A stretch of DNA of 64,000 nt, from NCBI GenBank assembly GCA_003693705.1, contig RBZT01000563.1, positions 124,001 to 188,000 of the forward strand, in the 5' to 3' direction. Below, one piece after another: positions 26,301 through 37,119 of the stretch. A program made the position numbers and the translations under genes. The notes beneath the pieces were generated by a model, which did no database searches, was not told where the DNA came from, and saw only the letters and a list, made by a program, of their open reading frames with translations. Numbering within the stretch: position 1 is the stretch's first letter; each line of letters begins with the position of its first letter. The DNA is from Polymyxa betae. Taxonomy: Eukaryota > Endomyxa > Phytomyxea > Plasmodiophorida > Plasmodiophoridae.

Positions 26301-27761
26301 AGTTTTACTATTCGCCCAATGTACAGCCCCATCTATTTGTCCTCACTGATTCTGACAGTGGCTAGGCTCAAGACATTACCGAATTCAGAGCACTCGTTTC
26401 ACGAGAGGAGAACCTTAGTGATGCCCTCTCTGCATTGCAGCAGGAACTGCGTCTGGCAAATCAGGCGGCGTCTGCTGTTGCATGTAATCTTCTTTGATTA
26501 TCTGCCGTTTTCGTTTCTGAGGTTTTTTCTAGCTCGGTTGAATACTTGTCGTGACCAATACCAAGCTATCGTTTCCAAGCATTTCGGGATGGGAAAAGAT
26601 GTGGATATTGCCAAGACCTTAGAAGGGAGTAGGTCTCAATTATGCACTTTACGGGCTGAAATCGCTATTTCAACTAAGCCTGCCTCTGTTGGCACTAGCA
26701 ACCACCAGAAATTGCAGAGTATGGGAAACTTTATTGGCATCATTGGATTGCTGGCCACTTGCTTCAGCGAAGAGGATTGCAGACTGGGTATGTTGTTGTC
26801 TTTAGTTTTATGTGTCTCGCTAATTATTCGATAAGTATCGTACGCTCTCTCCAATATTCTCTGTGCTCCCATTTTTCATACGATTTCTCCCGCTGAATCT
26901 GCACGCATGAACATGAGGCACTTCGCTCTGGTGTGTCCTTTACTTCCGTATCATCTCCTCTCGCTAAGTAGTTGTCAGGATGTTATGCCGAAGGATGAAT
27001 CATCTTTGTCCAAGCATCTGTCCCTTGCCAATCAATATGGACGACAGTGGAACTCCGATCCGGTCCCTCTTTTTCATCTAGTTCATCCTCATCCAAACAT
27101 TCAACAAGAGCTGTTTCACAAGATTTTTTCAAGCCTGTTACGAGGGAATTTGGCATGCAAGACATATGCTGATGGAATGGCTTTCAAGCAGTTCTGCGTC
27201 AAGCACAGGCTTAACTGTGGCACCATCTTCACTTATGGTAAAAATTTAATGCTTTTCGATTTGTTCTGACATCGTTTCTAGACGGACGCATTTTGAAAAA
27301 TAACGGAGAACTGGGCGGTACTGTTCCGTTGCTCTCCAAGCTACAGAAACGCATTGGTGAGTCGCAACTACCTATCTATTTTTTTCTGTTAATAGTGTCT
27401 TACAGGAATCGAGCCACGACAACTACGTGAGCGGCTGGTCGAATGTGAAAAACATATTCAAGATCTTGAATACCTTCAGCGTCTGGTTGTTGAGCAGCGA
27501 CAGCTGTCTGAGAAGCAAAATGCCGACAGTGATAGGATAAGCAGGTGAGACTATTCTACAAATTCTGCCGAATTTCAGCTGATACGTTTCAGTATCGAGC
27601 AGAGAATCCTAGTGACGGAAAAAGATCTCGAGAGTGTTCGGCAGCAGATTGAGAAAGCTGACCCGAACCCAGCTGGTACTACAGGCAGAAAGCGACGACG
27701 AGCTTCCTTCGGGGGTCCGACAGCTCGTGGAGATGGTCCTGCAGCCCGTCGCAGAAGATAG
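20364..27761 (+). CDS. SMCHD1-like protein: GHKL ATPase with C-terminal SMC hinge
   Basis: SMCHD1 is a non-canonical SMC protein: an N-terminal GHKL ATPase, a long Ig-like-rich middle and a hinge that dimerises and binds nucleic acid, used in chromatin silencing. Bergerat-fold motifs are all visible: N-box LSEFIDNS (20550-20580), DNGCGMDKD (20810-20835, after an intron joining VVIW to DNGCG) and FGVGAKMSAFFIG (21035-21075). The last matches the FGVGGKQAVFF region of SMCHD1. The middle (22900-26350) is beta-rich, in many exons. A coiled coil starts near 26370. The hinge is at about 26560-27400, with TYDGRILKNNGELGGTVP matching the SMCHD1 hinge end. A closing coiled coil and a basic tail (GRKRRRASFGG, RRRR) follow. 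The size, about 2,000 residues, matches the 2,005 of human SMCHD1. Plant GMI1 and DMS3 are relatives. Many middle exons are not resolved base by base. Confidence 0.85.
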
Positions 27762-27820
27762 TAACTTGTAACAGTTTGCTTAAAATAAAACTGAATTGAT
27801 GTATTCGTGTGAGAGGATTT

Positions 27821-29158
27821 TCATAGTTCATTATCTCCGGAGACTGAACGCATCAATCTGGCTCTTCTTCTGCCCATTCGTATGCCTCGCCATAGACCAA
27901 TGAAAGCGAGAATCGCCAATAACACGTAAAGCAAAATGAGCCAAGTCCCAGCTCCTAATCCGTATACGACTGGTTGAGCTGTGGGTACAGGTTCTGGATC
28001 TTTGCAATAATAAACCTTAGATTCTTCGCTGTAAATCGTCTCTACAGTGCATCGTTGGTAATTATCAATGCAGAATCCGGGGACATTGCGATTATCACTG
28101 TTCTCGCAATTACAGATGCAATCCTTGAAATCGAATGTGCCTCTAGCACACCCTGCTTTCGGCGGAAGACATGAATTTTCCTCTGCACGATTACTACAAG
28201 TTAGCAATTCGTGGATTAGATGAATGTCCTTGGGTGTTTGCATGTACGAGACGAGCTGAGCATTTGTGACAATCCAGACATTCTCAAAGTCAAGGACTTG
28301 GCCGATGAACTTGCTGAAGGCTTCCATGGCGGTATCATCTTCCAGCAGATTTTTGGACAGCGGGATGGAAACCGGAGCACGATTTCCATAGAAGCTTGCT
28401 GCAAAGTTGAATGCCAGTAATGAAGCCCAATCCGGATTGGAACTTAGGGCATTGCCAAGTGAGACATCGCTTTGACCGCCATTTCCTGTCTTGTTGTGCC
28501 TGTCTCGAAATTCCCAAACAGGAATCTCAATCAGTCCAGGATGCCGCTCTCGAGCATCACACATAACATGGGGATCGCTGCAATCCTCAGCAATTCCAAA
28601 ATCCATCGTATATGGCCAATGCCGTTCGCCAGGGTTTTGAACTGCTTCCAGAATACTGTGGTCGTATTTGAATCCAATCTGGCCCAGGATCGATCGGGTC
28701 CCGATTCCGTTGCTCCATTTCGGCGCGCGAAACCCTATGATTTGATCAGCAGGGATCTGTGAGCTTTGAACAAGCCAATCCCTGGCCTTGGTAATCTGCG
28801 ATTGGATATCGCCTCCTTCGGCAGCTGCTGTGACAGCAATTTCAAAGTAACGGTTGAAAGCATTACGAATCATGTCGGCATTCGAATGTTCACGAATGTA
28901 CCATGTAATTGGAATATTGCAGCCATTCAGGTTTTTATGCCTCCTCGTCAGTTTCACCATTCGGGAGAACGTCGATTGTGTCATGAGCTCGTCCGTATAC
29001 AGAATAACGAACTGTGGCGTATTATCGCGATCGAAACGCCCAGGCGATGTGGTTGAAGGGCATATACAGGATGGCAACTGACATTCATCTGGGCATTGAT
29101 CGTCTGCCAGAATCACAGTAATAGTAACAAAGCATATCCATAACGCTTTTCTCTTCAT
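27821..29158 (-). CDS. Chitin-deacetylase-like membrane protein, metal-binding residues missing
   Basis: A single exon of 445 residues. A signal peptide (MKRKALWICFVTITVILA) and a Cys-rich segment (CPDECQLPSCICP) precede a polysaccharide-deacetylase fold. A second Cys-rich segment (28000-28180) and one transmembrane helix near the C-terminus (WLILLYVLLAILAFIGLW) with a basic cytosolic tail follow. It is therefore predicted as a type I surface protein with the enzyme-like domain outside. Fold landmarks of insect and fungal chitin deacetylases are present: FVILYTDEL (motif 1), GFRAPKW (motif 3), IEIPVWEF (motif 4) and LVSYMQTPKD. The metal-binding HxxxH, however, reads EIAVTAAAEGG, so both histidines are lost, and the second Asp of motif 1 is Glu. 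It is probably a catalytically dead chitin- or glycan-binding protein. The stop lies 59 bases from that of the convergent SMCHD1-like gene. Confidence 0.85.
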   Translation of the reverse strand: MKRKALWICFVTITVILADDQCPDECQLPSCICPSTTSPGRFDRDNTPQFVILYTDELMTQSTFSRMVKLTRRHKNLNGCNIPITWYIREHSNADMIRNAFNRYFEIAVTAAAEGGDIQSQITKARDWLVQSSQIPADQIIGFRAPKWSNGIGTRSILGQIGFKYDHSILEAVQNPGERHWPYTMDFGIAEDCSDPHVMCDARERHPGLIEIPVWEFRDRHNKTGNGGQSDVSLGNALSSNPDWASLLAFNFAASFYGNRAPVSIPLSKNLLEDDTAMEAFSKFIGQVLDFENVWIVTNAQLVSYMQTPKDIHLIHELLTCSNRAEENSCLPPKAGCARGTFDFKDCICNCENSDNRNVPGFCIDNYQRCTVETIYSEESKVYYCKDPEPVPTAQPVVYGLGAGTWLILLYVLLAILAFIGLWRGIRMGRRRARLMRSVSGDNEL

Positions 29159-29583
29159 GCTTTAGACCGACTGCATCTAGAATAACTTAATATTGTTTAG
29201 CAAATGATTCAACATCGTTTGGCGAGCCATGCAAGATCTGATGACTCATCCGACTTCAGTCCCCATGTTGTTTTACTCTGCGAAAGCCATTTGGCTCGCA
29301 TGTTTGGTTATGCTTGGTGCTGACTTGCATGATCGCCGCTAACAAATCTGGCTGTTCGGGCGTCGCCTCGACTCCGATCACACCATCACCAGTTCATATT
29401 TATAAAGGATGCAAATCAGTGAAAATTTGTAATGTGTATTGGCGACAGAGCTTTGAAAGGGGAGGCTCCATCCACACAGATAACGTTTCATGGCAGGCTG
29501 CTCTTCGACCTGCTTCAGCTTGATTATACAGAGCTCTCCCTTTAATGTTAAGCTCTGGATAGAGACGTCGATTGTCTTCATAA
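29159..29583. other. Divergent intergenic region
   Basis: Lies between the starts of the deacetylase-like gene (leftward) and the Afi1-like gene (rightward), so it should hold both promoters. It may also contain a first exon of the Afi1-like gene, since the frame downstream has no ATG before conserved sequence. I see no clear TATA box or repeat. Confidence 0.4.
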
Positions 29584-32259
29584 TCGTTATCGAGGTTCAA
29601 AATTGAGGCGCCGGTTCCGAGCAGCCGCCGGGTGTCGGCTGCAGGCATCGCCGGTTTGGATGGCGCCGCCGTGCCTGTTTCTGTGCCGCTGGTCCGGCAT
29701 TTGCTCCTGGCCGAGTTCGACATCGATAAGGGCAGTATTATAAAGTATCAGATTCCGGGTCCGACCGGAGCGCCTGAGACCAGCTTGGCTGAATGCATGC
29801 TTCCCGAGGGAGGCCATCTGCACGAAACCGACTCGACCATATTCTTCATCGCACCGCAGAACGTCAAAGCTAATGACGATGCGACTGAATCATGGCTGGA
29901 GGAAAGCGGAGATGCTATCGATGCTTTTCGGATATTTCCTTTACAACAGCAATGCCAGACGGAAGTCTGCGAATCGCTCTGGCAAGTTCGCTGTTATGCG
30001 ATGGATCCCGAAGACAAACAGTACGGGCTCATCAACGACGATGGCGGTCTCGTTCGTGTTCGATTTCGTGTGACAAAAGAAGCCACACAGGCGGCTCCGC
30101 CTCAGTATTCGTTAGATGTGGAACGTCTCGACGATAAGGGTGTCATTCGATCGATTGTGGTTACGATGGATCTTCGTTATGCATTTCGGGACGAAGATCG
30201 ATTCGCCGTCATCGATTTCGATTCGGAGTCTTCATGCAGTTTATCGCTGCAGTTTGAATCGCAAGACGACCTGCTTCGATTCGAAAGCGTCATTTGTAAA
30301 GTCGTTGATTCGACCGCCGGCAACGTGTACGCCTGGGATAACGTCAACGATTCCGTTCAGGACATTTTAGACCCGGAATTGGAAAAACGATACGCCGATT
30401 ACAGAGAGATGGACGCCGCTTTATTCGTCTGCCTGAATATCGTCCAAACACGAAAAGTGCAATCTGTACGAAGGGGCGCCGTAGTGAAAGCGCTCGCTGT
30501 CGTTACCTCTCGACGATATGTTGAAATGTTTCGGCCGTTATTATCGAAAGCGTTGGACGAGATCTTCATCGCTCGGAACGATGAGCAGGTTTTATCGTTC
30601 TTAAATCAACTCCATGCAGTTTTATCAACGGTTCAATGCCCAACAGTTCAGGCATCGCCCTTACATACTCGAGTCATTCGCGGGCTGTGTGGATACGGTA
30701 CTGGATGCCCGTTCTCCGCTTTCGAAGTCCCGCTGGCTGGAGAGTCGTTTACTCTAAAATTGCCCATAGTCGATATCTATGAGGATGAACTCGGCGGGGT
30801 CAGTATTGTCGAGTTGGTGCGAATTTTCGGCGAGTCGGTTATGATCCTCTATAATGGCATCTTCCTCGGGAGGCGGGTTCTGTTTCTGGGACATAATATG
30901 GCCGCCTCTCTCGTTTCTCGACTCGTACTTGCTGCCGCTGCAATGGTTCGGCCGCTGTCAGCTGGCGTCCTGCATCGTCTATTTCCTTATGCACATCTGA
31001 CTAATCTCACATTCTTGCAGACTCCTGGTTTTATTGCTGGTGTTACCAACCCGATATTTGCAAATCATTGGGAATGGTTTGATATATTGGCTGATATCAA
31101 GCAGGGAACTGTGCAGCTCTCGTCGCAGCAAGCCAATCAGGCTTCGGTTAGCGGCGCCAATGTAGTCCCTTCGTTAACGCCAGAAAAGCTTTTAGAGTCT
31201 TCAAGTGTTTCTCACGAATCGATTGATTTAGAAATGTACGCTCAGATGACGTCGGCGGGGACGGCTACTTTTGGTGAAGAATACACGAGGGCGGTGTTTT
31301 ATGATCATACGCTATCGCTACTCGATCAGGTCGTGTCAAAAGAGCTATTCCGGGACGATACTAGACGCCGTTATACGTTTGATGGAAATTCAGCTAGGCT
31401 GTCCGAATATCGTGCTGCGAAGCATCACGACTACCACGACGTATCAGTAAAATGCGCCCAGAGGCATTCGCTCTTTGGAAGGCATTTTAACACGATCAAA
31501 ACCGTAAGATATTCGCTTTGCATCTCATAGAAGTATTCAGTAATGTTGTAGTCGGCGAGACTGCTTCAGGTTCGGCGACTTCCATCACGCCAATTACAAA
31601 ACATTTTCGAGGAGATCGCATCCAGATTAATAACCGAAGAGCACGTTTGGCAGCTCCTGGATCTATTGCCTGAATGCCGCTCCGGCCTATTGCCAATTGC
31701 TATTAGCTTATTTGGACAGCAATTTGTACAGAAAGCCGCATTTGATCTTCTGGAAAGAATCGAGTCGACCGGTGTTGGAGCTAAAGCGATCGACCAGCTT
31801 CCGTTAATGCTATTGATGGCATATCGGAGGTTGAAGCGAGAGAAGAAGGAATCGCAGCGCAGGGAATCGACTGTTCTACCAGATTATATCCAGCAACGGG
31901 ATTCATTTTCCCGATTAAGGCCCACCGTATCTGCCTCGTTCAAAGATTCACCCAGCTCATCCGACATAAGCAGGCTGACGTTCCCGAACTCAAGCTTAGT
32001 TGGACTGAACGCAACAGCGATGTTACCCATGTCGAGAACAGATTTGAACGCAAAAGGGGTGTCCCCGGAGGTCGTTATCTCCATGGTTCGTCAAGATACG
32101 GGATCATCGGGTCCAATACGTCCAGCCAGCCTCGAGTCAGATTTCCAAGCCGGGTCCAGCGACGACGACGCTATCGATAACGACGCCAATAGGCTGATGC
32201 AGCAGATTCAGAGCGACGACTCGGCCTATGCCAGGAGCGACATTGGCTCTGAAGACTAA
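29584..32259 (+). CDS. Afi1-like DENN-domain protein
   Basis: Afi1 (fungal Arf3-interacting protein, DENN superfamily) works in polarity and Arf/Rab signalling at membranes. The N-terminus has the family signature LLLAEFDIDKGSIIKYQIP. Further DENN features are RRGAVVKALAVVTSRRYVEM, the GESFTLKLP region and FLGRRVLFLGHNMAASLVSR. Exon 1 runs to 31503. A 48-nt intron (31504-31551) joins TIKT to SARLLQVRRLPSRQL, and the second exon ends with a Ser/Asp-rich tail at TAA/32259. Start problem: the frame is open from a stop at 29581 but has no ATG before the conserved LLLAEFD; the best in-frame near-cognate is GTG at 29632. Either a short upstream exon carries the ATG or a non-ATG codon is used. The C-terminal part (31560-31850) is helical, including VWQLLDLLPECRSGLLPIA. 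Confidence 0.8.
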
Positions 32260-32502
32260 TTAAACAGAAATAACATAATCGTACAAAGAGAGATACTGAC
32301 CACTTGTGCAAACTTTTATTCCATATTGAATGGCTCTAGCTTCAATATCCATCATTACGATGATTTCGTCCAATCCGCTCATGCTTAAGCCGTTACATAC
32401 AAAGCATCGTTGTAATGCTACTTGAGTGACTGATGCAATTCTACATGATCAGCAGACCCGATCATGTAACTATAGTAAGATGGCCCGATAGATGTAAGCA
32501 GG

Positions 32503-34081
32503 ATGACGGTACGCGATACTACAAGGTTGCCCGGCCCGATGCCGGTTACGGGAACAGCGGAATTAGGGTTTGCGTTCATGTGGTCGACGGCATCCAGCCG
32601 GATGTCCCGGGTGATGCCGGCCCGAATCGGTCGCCGCTCCTTGTCGCTGCTCTTCTCGGCGCCCACCAGGTTGCCGAGGGCACCTGCCACGCCGCCCTAC
32701 CGTCGCAATGGCCGGTACATCAACCCTTGGCAGACCGCCCCGGAACGAAACATGGCCGCCGCTCTCTGGCGAATGTTACGATGTCATCTGAACTCACACG
32801 ACGTTCAATTGCCAAGGACGCAGCCCGATTTCAACCTGATTCGAAACCCGCCAAACTCCAACGACGAAGCCATTCTAACTTGGTACCGATGTTTCATCTC
32901 TTTTTTTCTCATGATTCACCTCTTACTAGGATCGGGCACTCCTCGTTTCTTATTCAAGTAAGTTCAAACCATGATCTTGCTTCTTATTCAACAATGCGTT
33001 TGTAGATAGGGCGCTATAATATTCTCACCGACCCTATCTTCTCAGAACGAGCTTCGCCATCGATCTGGTTCGGTCCTAAACGTATAGTTCCGGTTGCAAA
33101 CGGGTCGCTATCGAATCTGGTCGCTGATTTACCTCCCATCGATATCGTTCTCATCTCACACAACCATTACGATCATCTGTGCGCAGACACCGTCGACGCC
33201 TTGCACGCCTCGCATCGCCCAACCTTCTTCGTCCCGGCCGGCGTCGGCGAATGGATGCGCCAGCGCCGTATCGACGACGTCGTCGAGATGGATTGGTGGC
33301 AAACGTCCTCCTCGCCTTGTTTGATGAGCAGCACATCTCCTCAGATTGAGATCATCTCCTTACCTGTACAACACCTCACATCTCGCTCAATATTTGATCG
33401 TGGTGCTACATTATGTCTCAGCTATATGATGCGATTCCGAACATTGGATTCGATTCGTCAAATCTATTTCGCCGGCGATACAGGTCCGTGTGGCTGTCGT
33501 TCGCGAATTTGTTCCTTATTCTTGAAAGGTTATCGTAACGTGCCGGAATCGTTCGTCGGTGATGAGAATGATCTCCCATCGAATCCTGTGTTCAGACAGG
33601 TCGGTGAGCGCCTTGGTCCGGTAGACCTTTCGCTGATCCCGATCGGTGCCTATTCGCCACGATGGTTCATGTCACCAATGCATTTATCTCCTGAGGACGC
33701 TGTCTGTGTTCACCAAGATCTGCGATCACGACAATCTATCGGCATGCATTGGGGCACCTTCTTCCTGTAACTCTCCTCTTTCCGCAATCAATATTCTGAA
33801 AATTTCGCAGAACCGAAGAACCAGCCGATGAACCGCCACGACGATTGCGCGCGGCGACCAGCGCCCAAGGCCTAACCGAGTCCGAATTCGGCGTGATGCA
33901 GCACGGCGAGACCAGACGCATCCAGTTCGAAACAGCAAACGAATTGATTCGCGAATTCGAGACAACGCCGATGGCGCGCAGGTACGCCACCGACCTCCCA
34001 TTGTGTTTACTAATCATCGATTGCAGCAGTAATAGGGCCGACGATGAGAGGCGGTCCAGTACGTTGCAGGCTCATCTCTAG
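32503..34081 (+). CDS. N-acyl-phosphatidylethanolamine phospholipase D (NAPE-PLD-like)
   Basis: Zinc hydrolase of the metallo-beta-lactamase fold that releases N-acylethanolamines from N-acyl-PE. About 465-480 residues from exons 32503-32882, 32930-32957 (28 nt), 33006-33767 and 33811 onward, with an optional 45-nt intron at 33982-34026. Splicing rebuilds the family run LTW-IGHSSFLIQ-IGRYNILTDPIF. Other hallmarks are RNGRYINPW, the zinc motif HNHYDH (33165-33185), PVQH, AGDTG (33475) and MHWGTFFL-TEEPADEPPRRL at the last exon join. All metal ligands expected from the family are present, so it should be active. The short N-terminus, rich in Arg and Ser, has no clear signal peptide. The stop TAG at 34079-34081 overlaps the stop of the V-ATPase d gene on the other strand. 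Confidence 0.9.
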
Positions 34082-35600
34082 AAGATGGTAATCCAGCGGT
34101 TAATAACTGACGGATCCTTCTGCTGTTGATTGATGCATTCTGTGATCCAGAATAGGTTCCGCCGTTCCTGCTCTTTCAGCTTGACAAATGCCCAGATAAA
34201 TGCGAAATGCGATTGCCCCTGAAACGCCTCACGATTCAGCTCGACCTCGCGCTCGTATAGCACGTCCTCGATCCTGTCATAATTAGCAGAACATTAACAG
34301 GGATCGATAGGCTGTTACTCTTTGCCTTCGTTATGAGCTCGTTGCCATAATTGTGCGAAAATCTTGTAATCTTCGAGGACGGCCCCGAGCTGGGTCGCAT
34401 CACCCACCTGCGCGAATTTATCGATGGCGTTCGGGTACAAAGTCCCAAACGATGCGAACAGCTTGGCGCGATCATCGCGCCGAACGGGGTCGTTCAGCGG
34501 AGTTGCGAACGAATTAATCATGATGGAAATGGCACGGCGATCAGCCTCGAACTCGAGCAGCGTCTTCATAGTCTCCCACGTCTCACCGCCCATACGACGA
34601 CAATAATCGTAGAAATCTTCCAGCCACAATCTGGGGACACGAACAATGACATTCATAACGATACGATTAAAATGAGCGGCGTTACTTTTTGAGAATGTCG
34701 TTGATGACATCGATGTCTTCTTCAGAGAAGATCTGATGCATGTGCTGGAATGAGCTCAGCTCCTGGGTGACCGGCGCGATACATTCAAAATATTTCTCGA
34801 AATAACGAGCTACAGGGGTATCAATAAGGACCGTCGAATAGAGCTCCAAGAACCCTTCTTCTGTGTTCTCAAACGTCAATATCGACTGCCGACGACAATC
34901 AGCTATTTCTAAAAAAATGCAAAAACAAAACCGACTTTCATTCTCGGAAACCGACCCATCGGATTGCATTTCGATAATAGTTGATCAGGAGCGCCTAGAA
35001 CCAATATTCGATCTGGGTTTAGGGTTTAGGGTTTAGCTTATACCTCCTTTGATGAGGCTCAGGATCAGGAACGAGATGTTATCGAGCATGAATTCGAACG
35101 AGATCAGATCCATGAAGCTAGCCAGCGATCCGGTCGCCTGCGCTCGCACGAAATCGTATTCCTTTCAATCGATCGGTGGCGAACATCAAGCGAAAAAAAA
35201 AACTGCACCGACCTTCTCTAATTTATTCGAGCAAGCTTCGACCACGAAATCGGGCGTCAATTTCCCTGACTGTAATGACTGCAGCGATTTGGCGTAATCG
35301 GTATCGGTTAGTGTCAGCTTCACATCGTCTACATGAATAAATCAATCGAGGGAATTATGCATAATTCCGCAAACCGAGCGTTTCGCATTGGCAGAGCTGC
35401 CGATAATGATAATCCTGCAGGAACCCGGAACGGAACCCGCGAAAGACACCTTCTAGAAACCTATTCGAAGGTCAGAGATAGAGACATCGCCGCCGCCCTA
35501 AGTACCCATAGGAGATGTTGAAGGTGAGCAGGGAGCCGGGCGGCTCGTACGATCGGATGAACGACTCCTCCTCGTAGTAGTCGAGAGCGTCGTCGGCCAT
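34078..35600 (-). CDS. ATP6V0D: V-type proton ATPase subunit d (V0 sector)
   Basis: Subunit d couples the central stalk of the V1 motor to the V0 c-ring. The start is ATG 35600 (MADDALDYYEEESF); an upstream in-frame Met at 35654 is less likely. Splicing rebuilds NISYGYL-EGVFRGFRSGFL, CETL-DDVKLTLTDTDY, FMDLISFEFMLDNISFLI, GGAPDQLLSKCNPMGRFPRM, SILTFENTEE, LEFEADRRAISIMINSF, RDDRAKLFASFG and FAFIWAFVKLKEQERRNL. These follow the animal and fungal protein from end to end. The C-terminus NRWITIF matches the family ending NYIPIF. The intron at 34995-35043 contains three TTTAGGG-type units. The stop TAG (34080-34078) shares two bases with the NAPE-PLD stop. Upstream, TGTAACGTTA (35722-35731) is a candidate promoter element. 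Confidence 0.92.
35015..35036. repeat. Interstitial telomere-like repeat (TTTAGGG type) inside an intron
   Basis: GGGTTTAGGGTTTAGGGTTTAG on the plus strand, about three heptamer units, fills 22 of the 49 bases of a V-ATPase d intron (34995-35043). Shorter relatives occur in PSMD5: AAAACCCTAACC in intron 1 (44752-44763) and AAACCCTAAACCCTAG in coding sequence near 45410. Confidence 0.8.
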
Positions 35601-37119
35601 GGAGTCTGTCGCCGACTGCTGATCTTGTGTCTCCGACCCCGTACAACACAGCAATCTTCCCCGATCAGATATCGTTATAAGCCGATCTTCGACTCGCTCA
35701 CAATAAAAGTCTCTCTTCTAGTGTAACGTTATGTCTTAACCAGGGTTACGTTACTTCCATTGAGAAAAATCGCAACTTTTAAGTGTTTTTTTTTGAAAAC
35801 TCAATAACCTCGCTGTGTCAAGCTATGTTGTTGGCGCCTAATGCCACCGATAGATGGCGGGAATACGAATGAGGGAAGGGGGTTTAACCCATGCACAGCC
35901 TCTCGCAATGATTGCTTACAAATTGGAGGCCATTTGCATCCAGATTGATCAAATCAGGAATACTGGAGTCAGACTCAGGTATTGTAGCTCTGTTCCAGAA
36001 CTGAAAGTGAGTCTTATTTATCAGAGCTGGAAAATGGTATGATACTACTGACAAAATCATATTTATTTTCCGTGTCTTAAATGAGGGGATTTTTGGGATT
36101 GTTCCCAGTAATTGCTTCAATACTACTTTTTAAAGGTATTTCACATACGTGAATCATACTGCAATCGATGCCAGCTCATGGTCGGCTCAAACTTTCTATG
36201 CCATAAGTCGCATCATATTACAAACTTTAAGCAAGACATCAATCTCCCGTCTGTTGCAGCTGATTTGATATTGGATAGACTGCAGAAGGCAGAGCTCCTG
36301 TCGTCTCCTGCAACAAAGCTCCTCTGAGAAGTCCATATGGAGACTCCTCGTTACAACTTTGTATCGAAGCGCTTGCTAAAGTTAGTTTATGGTTAAGTTT
36401 GAGATATGCACATATTAGGAGACTTTTGCAATGGAATGGAAACATCTGTTGAATGAAGCATAACGCCTTTCTGGCGTTCCAGCTAAGTTCCAGAAGTTTT
36501 AGACAAGAGACTTGTTTGTACGAAGTCTATACAATAGAATACTTCATCGACAGTCATGAGAATGCTCTCGCCCAGAGCTGTTTGCCAGGATTGGATTGGA
36601 TTTTCTAGTTTGTTGATTTTGTCAACGGGCGGCGCGGTGACCCTCGCGCAAGGCAGGTATTACTGAGGCATCGCCTCAATCTACCAGGGGACTCTTACTT
36701 CCAGTTTCAGAGCCGATAACTAATACACCCATAGCTGTTTGCCAGGAACTTTGGATAGCAATAAGAACCTGTTTGTTGCATTCACAGCATTTGACGAAAT
36801 GTTGTGTATTTTGCTGTGTGTATCATTTGTGCACTTCGTCAAAAAGTGTCGTGTTTTAATCCGCCTGTGAATCCACGGCCTGCTATCCGCCTTCTGCTAC
36901 GAAGGTGTGGGAGCTGTGGGTGAGCAGGGCAGCAGCCAGGGCAATCGCATCAGCGGCGGCAAGGCTGCAGCATCTTCAAAATAATCGCCTAACTGAACAC
37001 AATCCTGATATGCTGCATGATTGCAAAGCCAATGCAAAGATCGACAACGTGGGCGAGATCGTGTGCTGTACCGGTCCTGAGGACCCCGAGCCGACCTGTG
37101 ATAGTGTGCCAGCCGATCC
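35601..37119. other. 1.5-kb region with weak coding signals and short repeats
   Basis: Contains the candidate V-ATPase promoter (motifs TGTAACGTTA at 35722-35731 and GTTACGTTAC at 35745-35754). Plus-strand frames at 35854-36042 and 36112-36327 include protein-like runs (LPSVAADLILDRLQKAELL). They could be remnants or exons of a small unidentified gene, perhaps an LRR/F-box-type C-terminus, but I could not assemble them. Short repeats: AGCTGTTTGCCAGGA twice (36576-36590 and 36733-36747), hairpin TGAGGC-ATC-GCCTCA (36664-36678), and inverted repeat TTTGACGAA / TTCGTCAAA (36790-36798 and 36835-36843). Otherwise nothing clear before the protease gene. Confidence 0.4.

Noticed and set aside
36576-36747. 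Direct repeat AGCTGTTTGCCAGGA as a transposon boundary
   Set aside because: Only 15 bp, no terminal inverted repeats, no transposase; too weak to call a mobile element.
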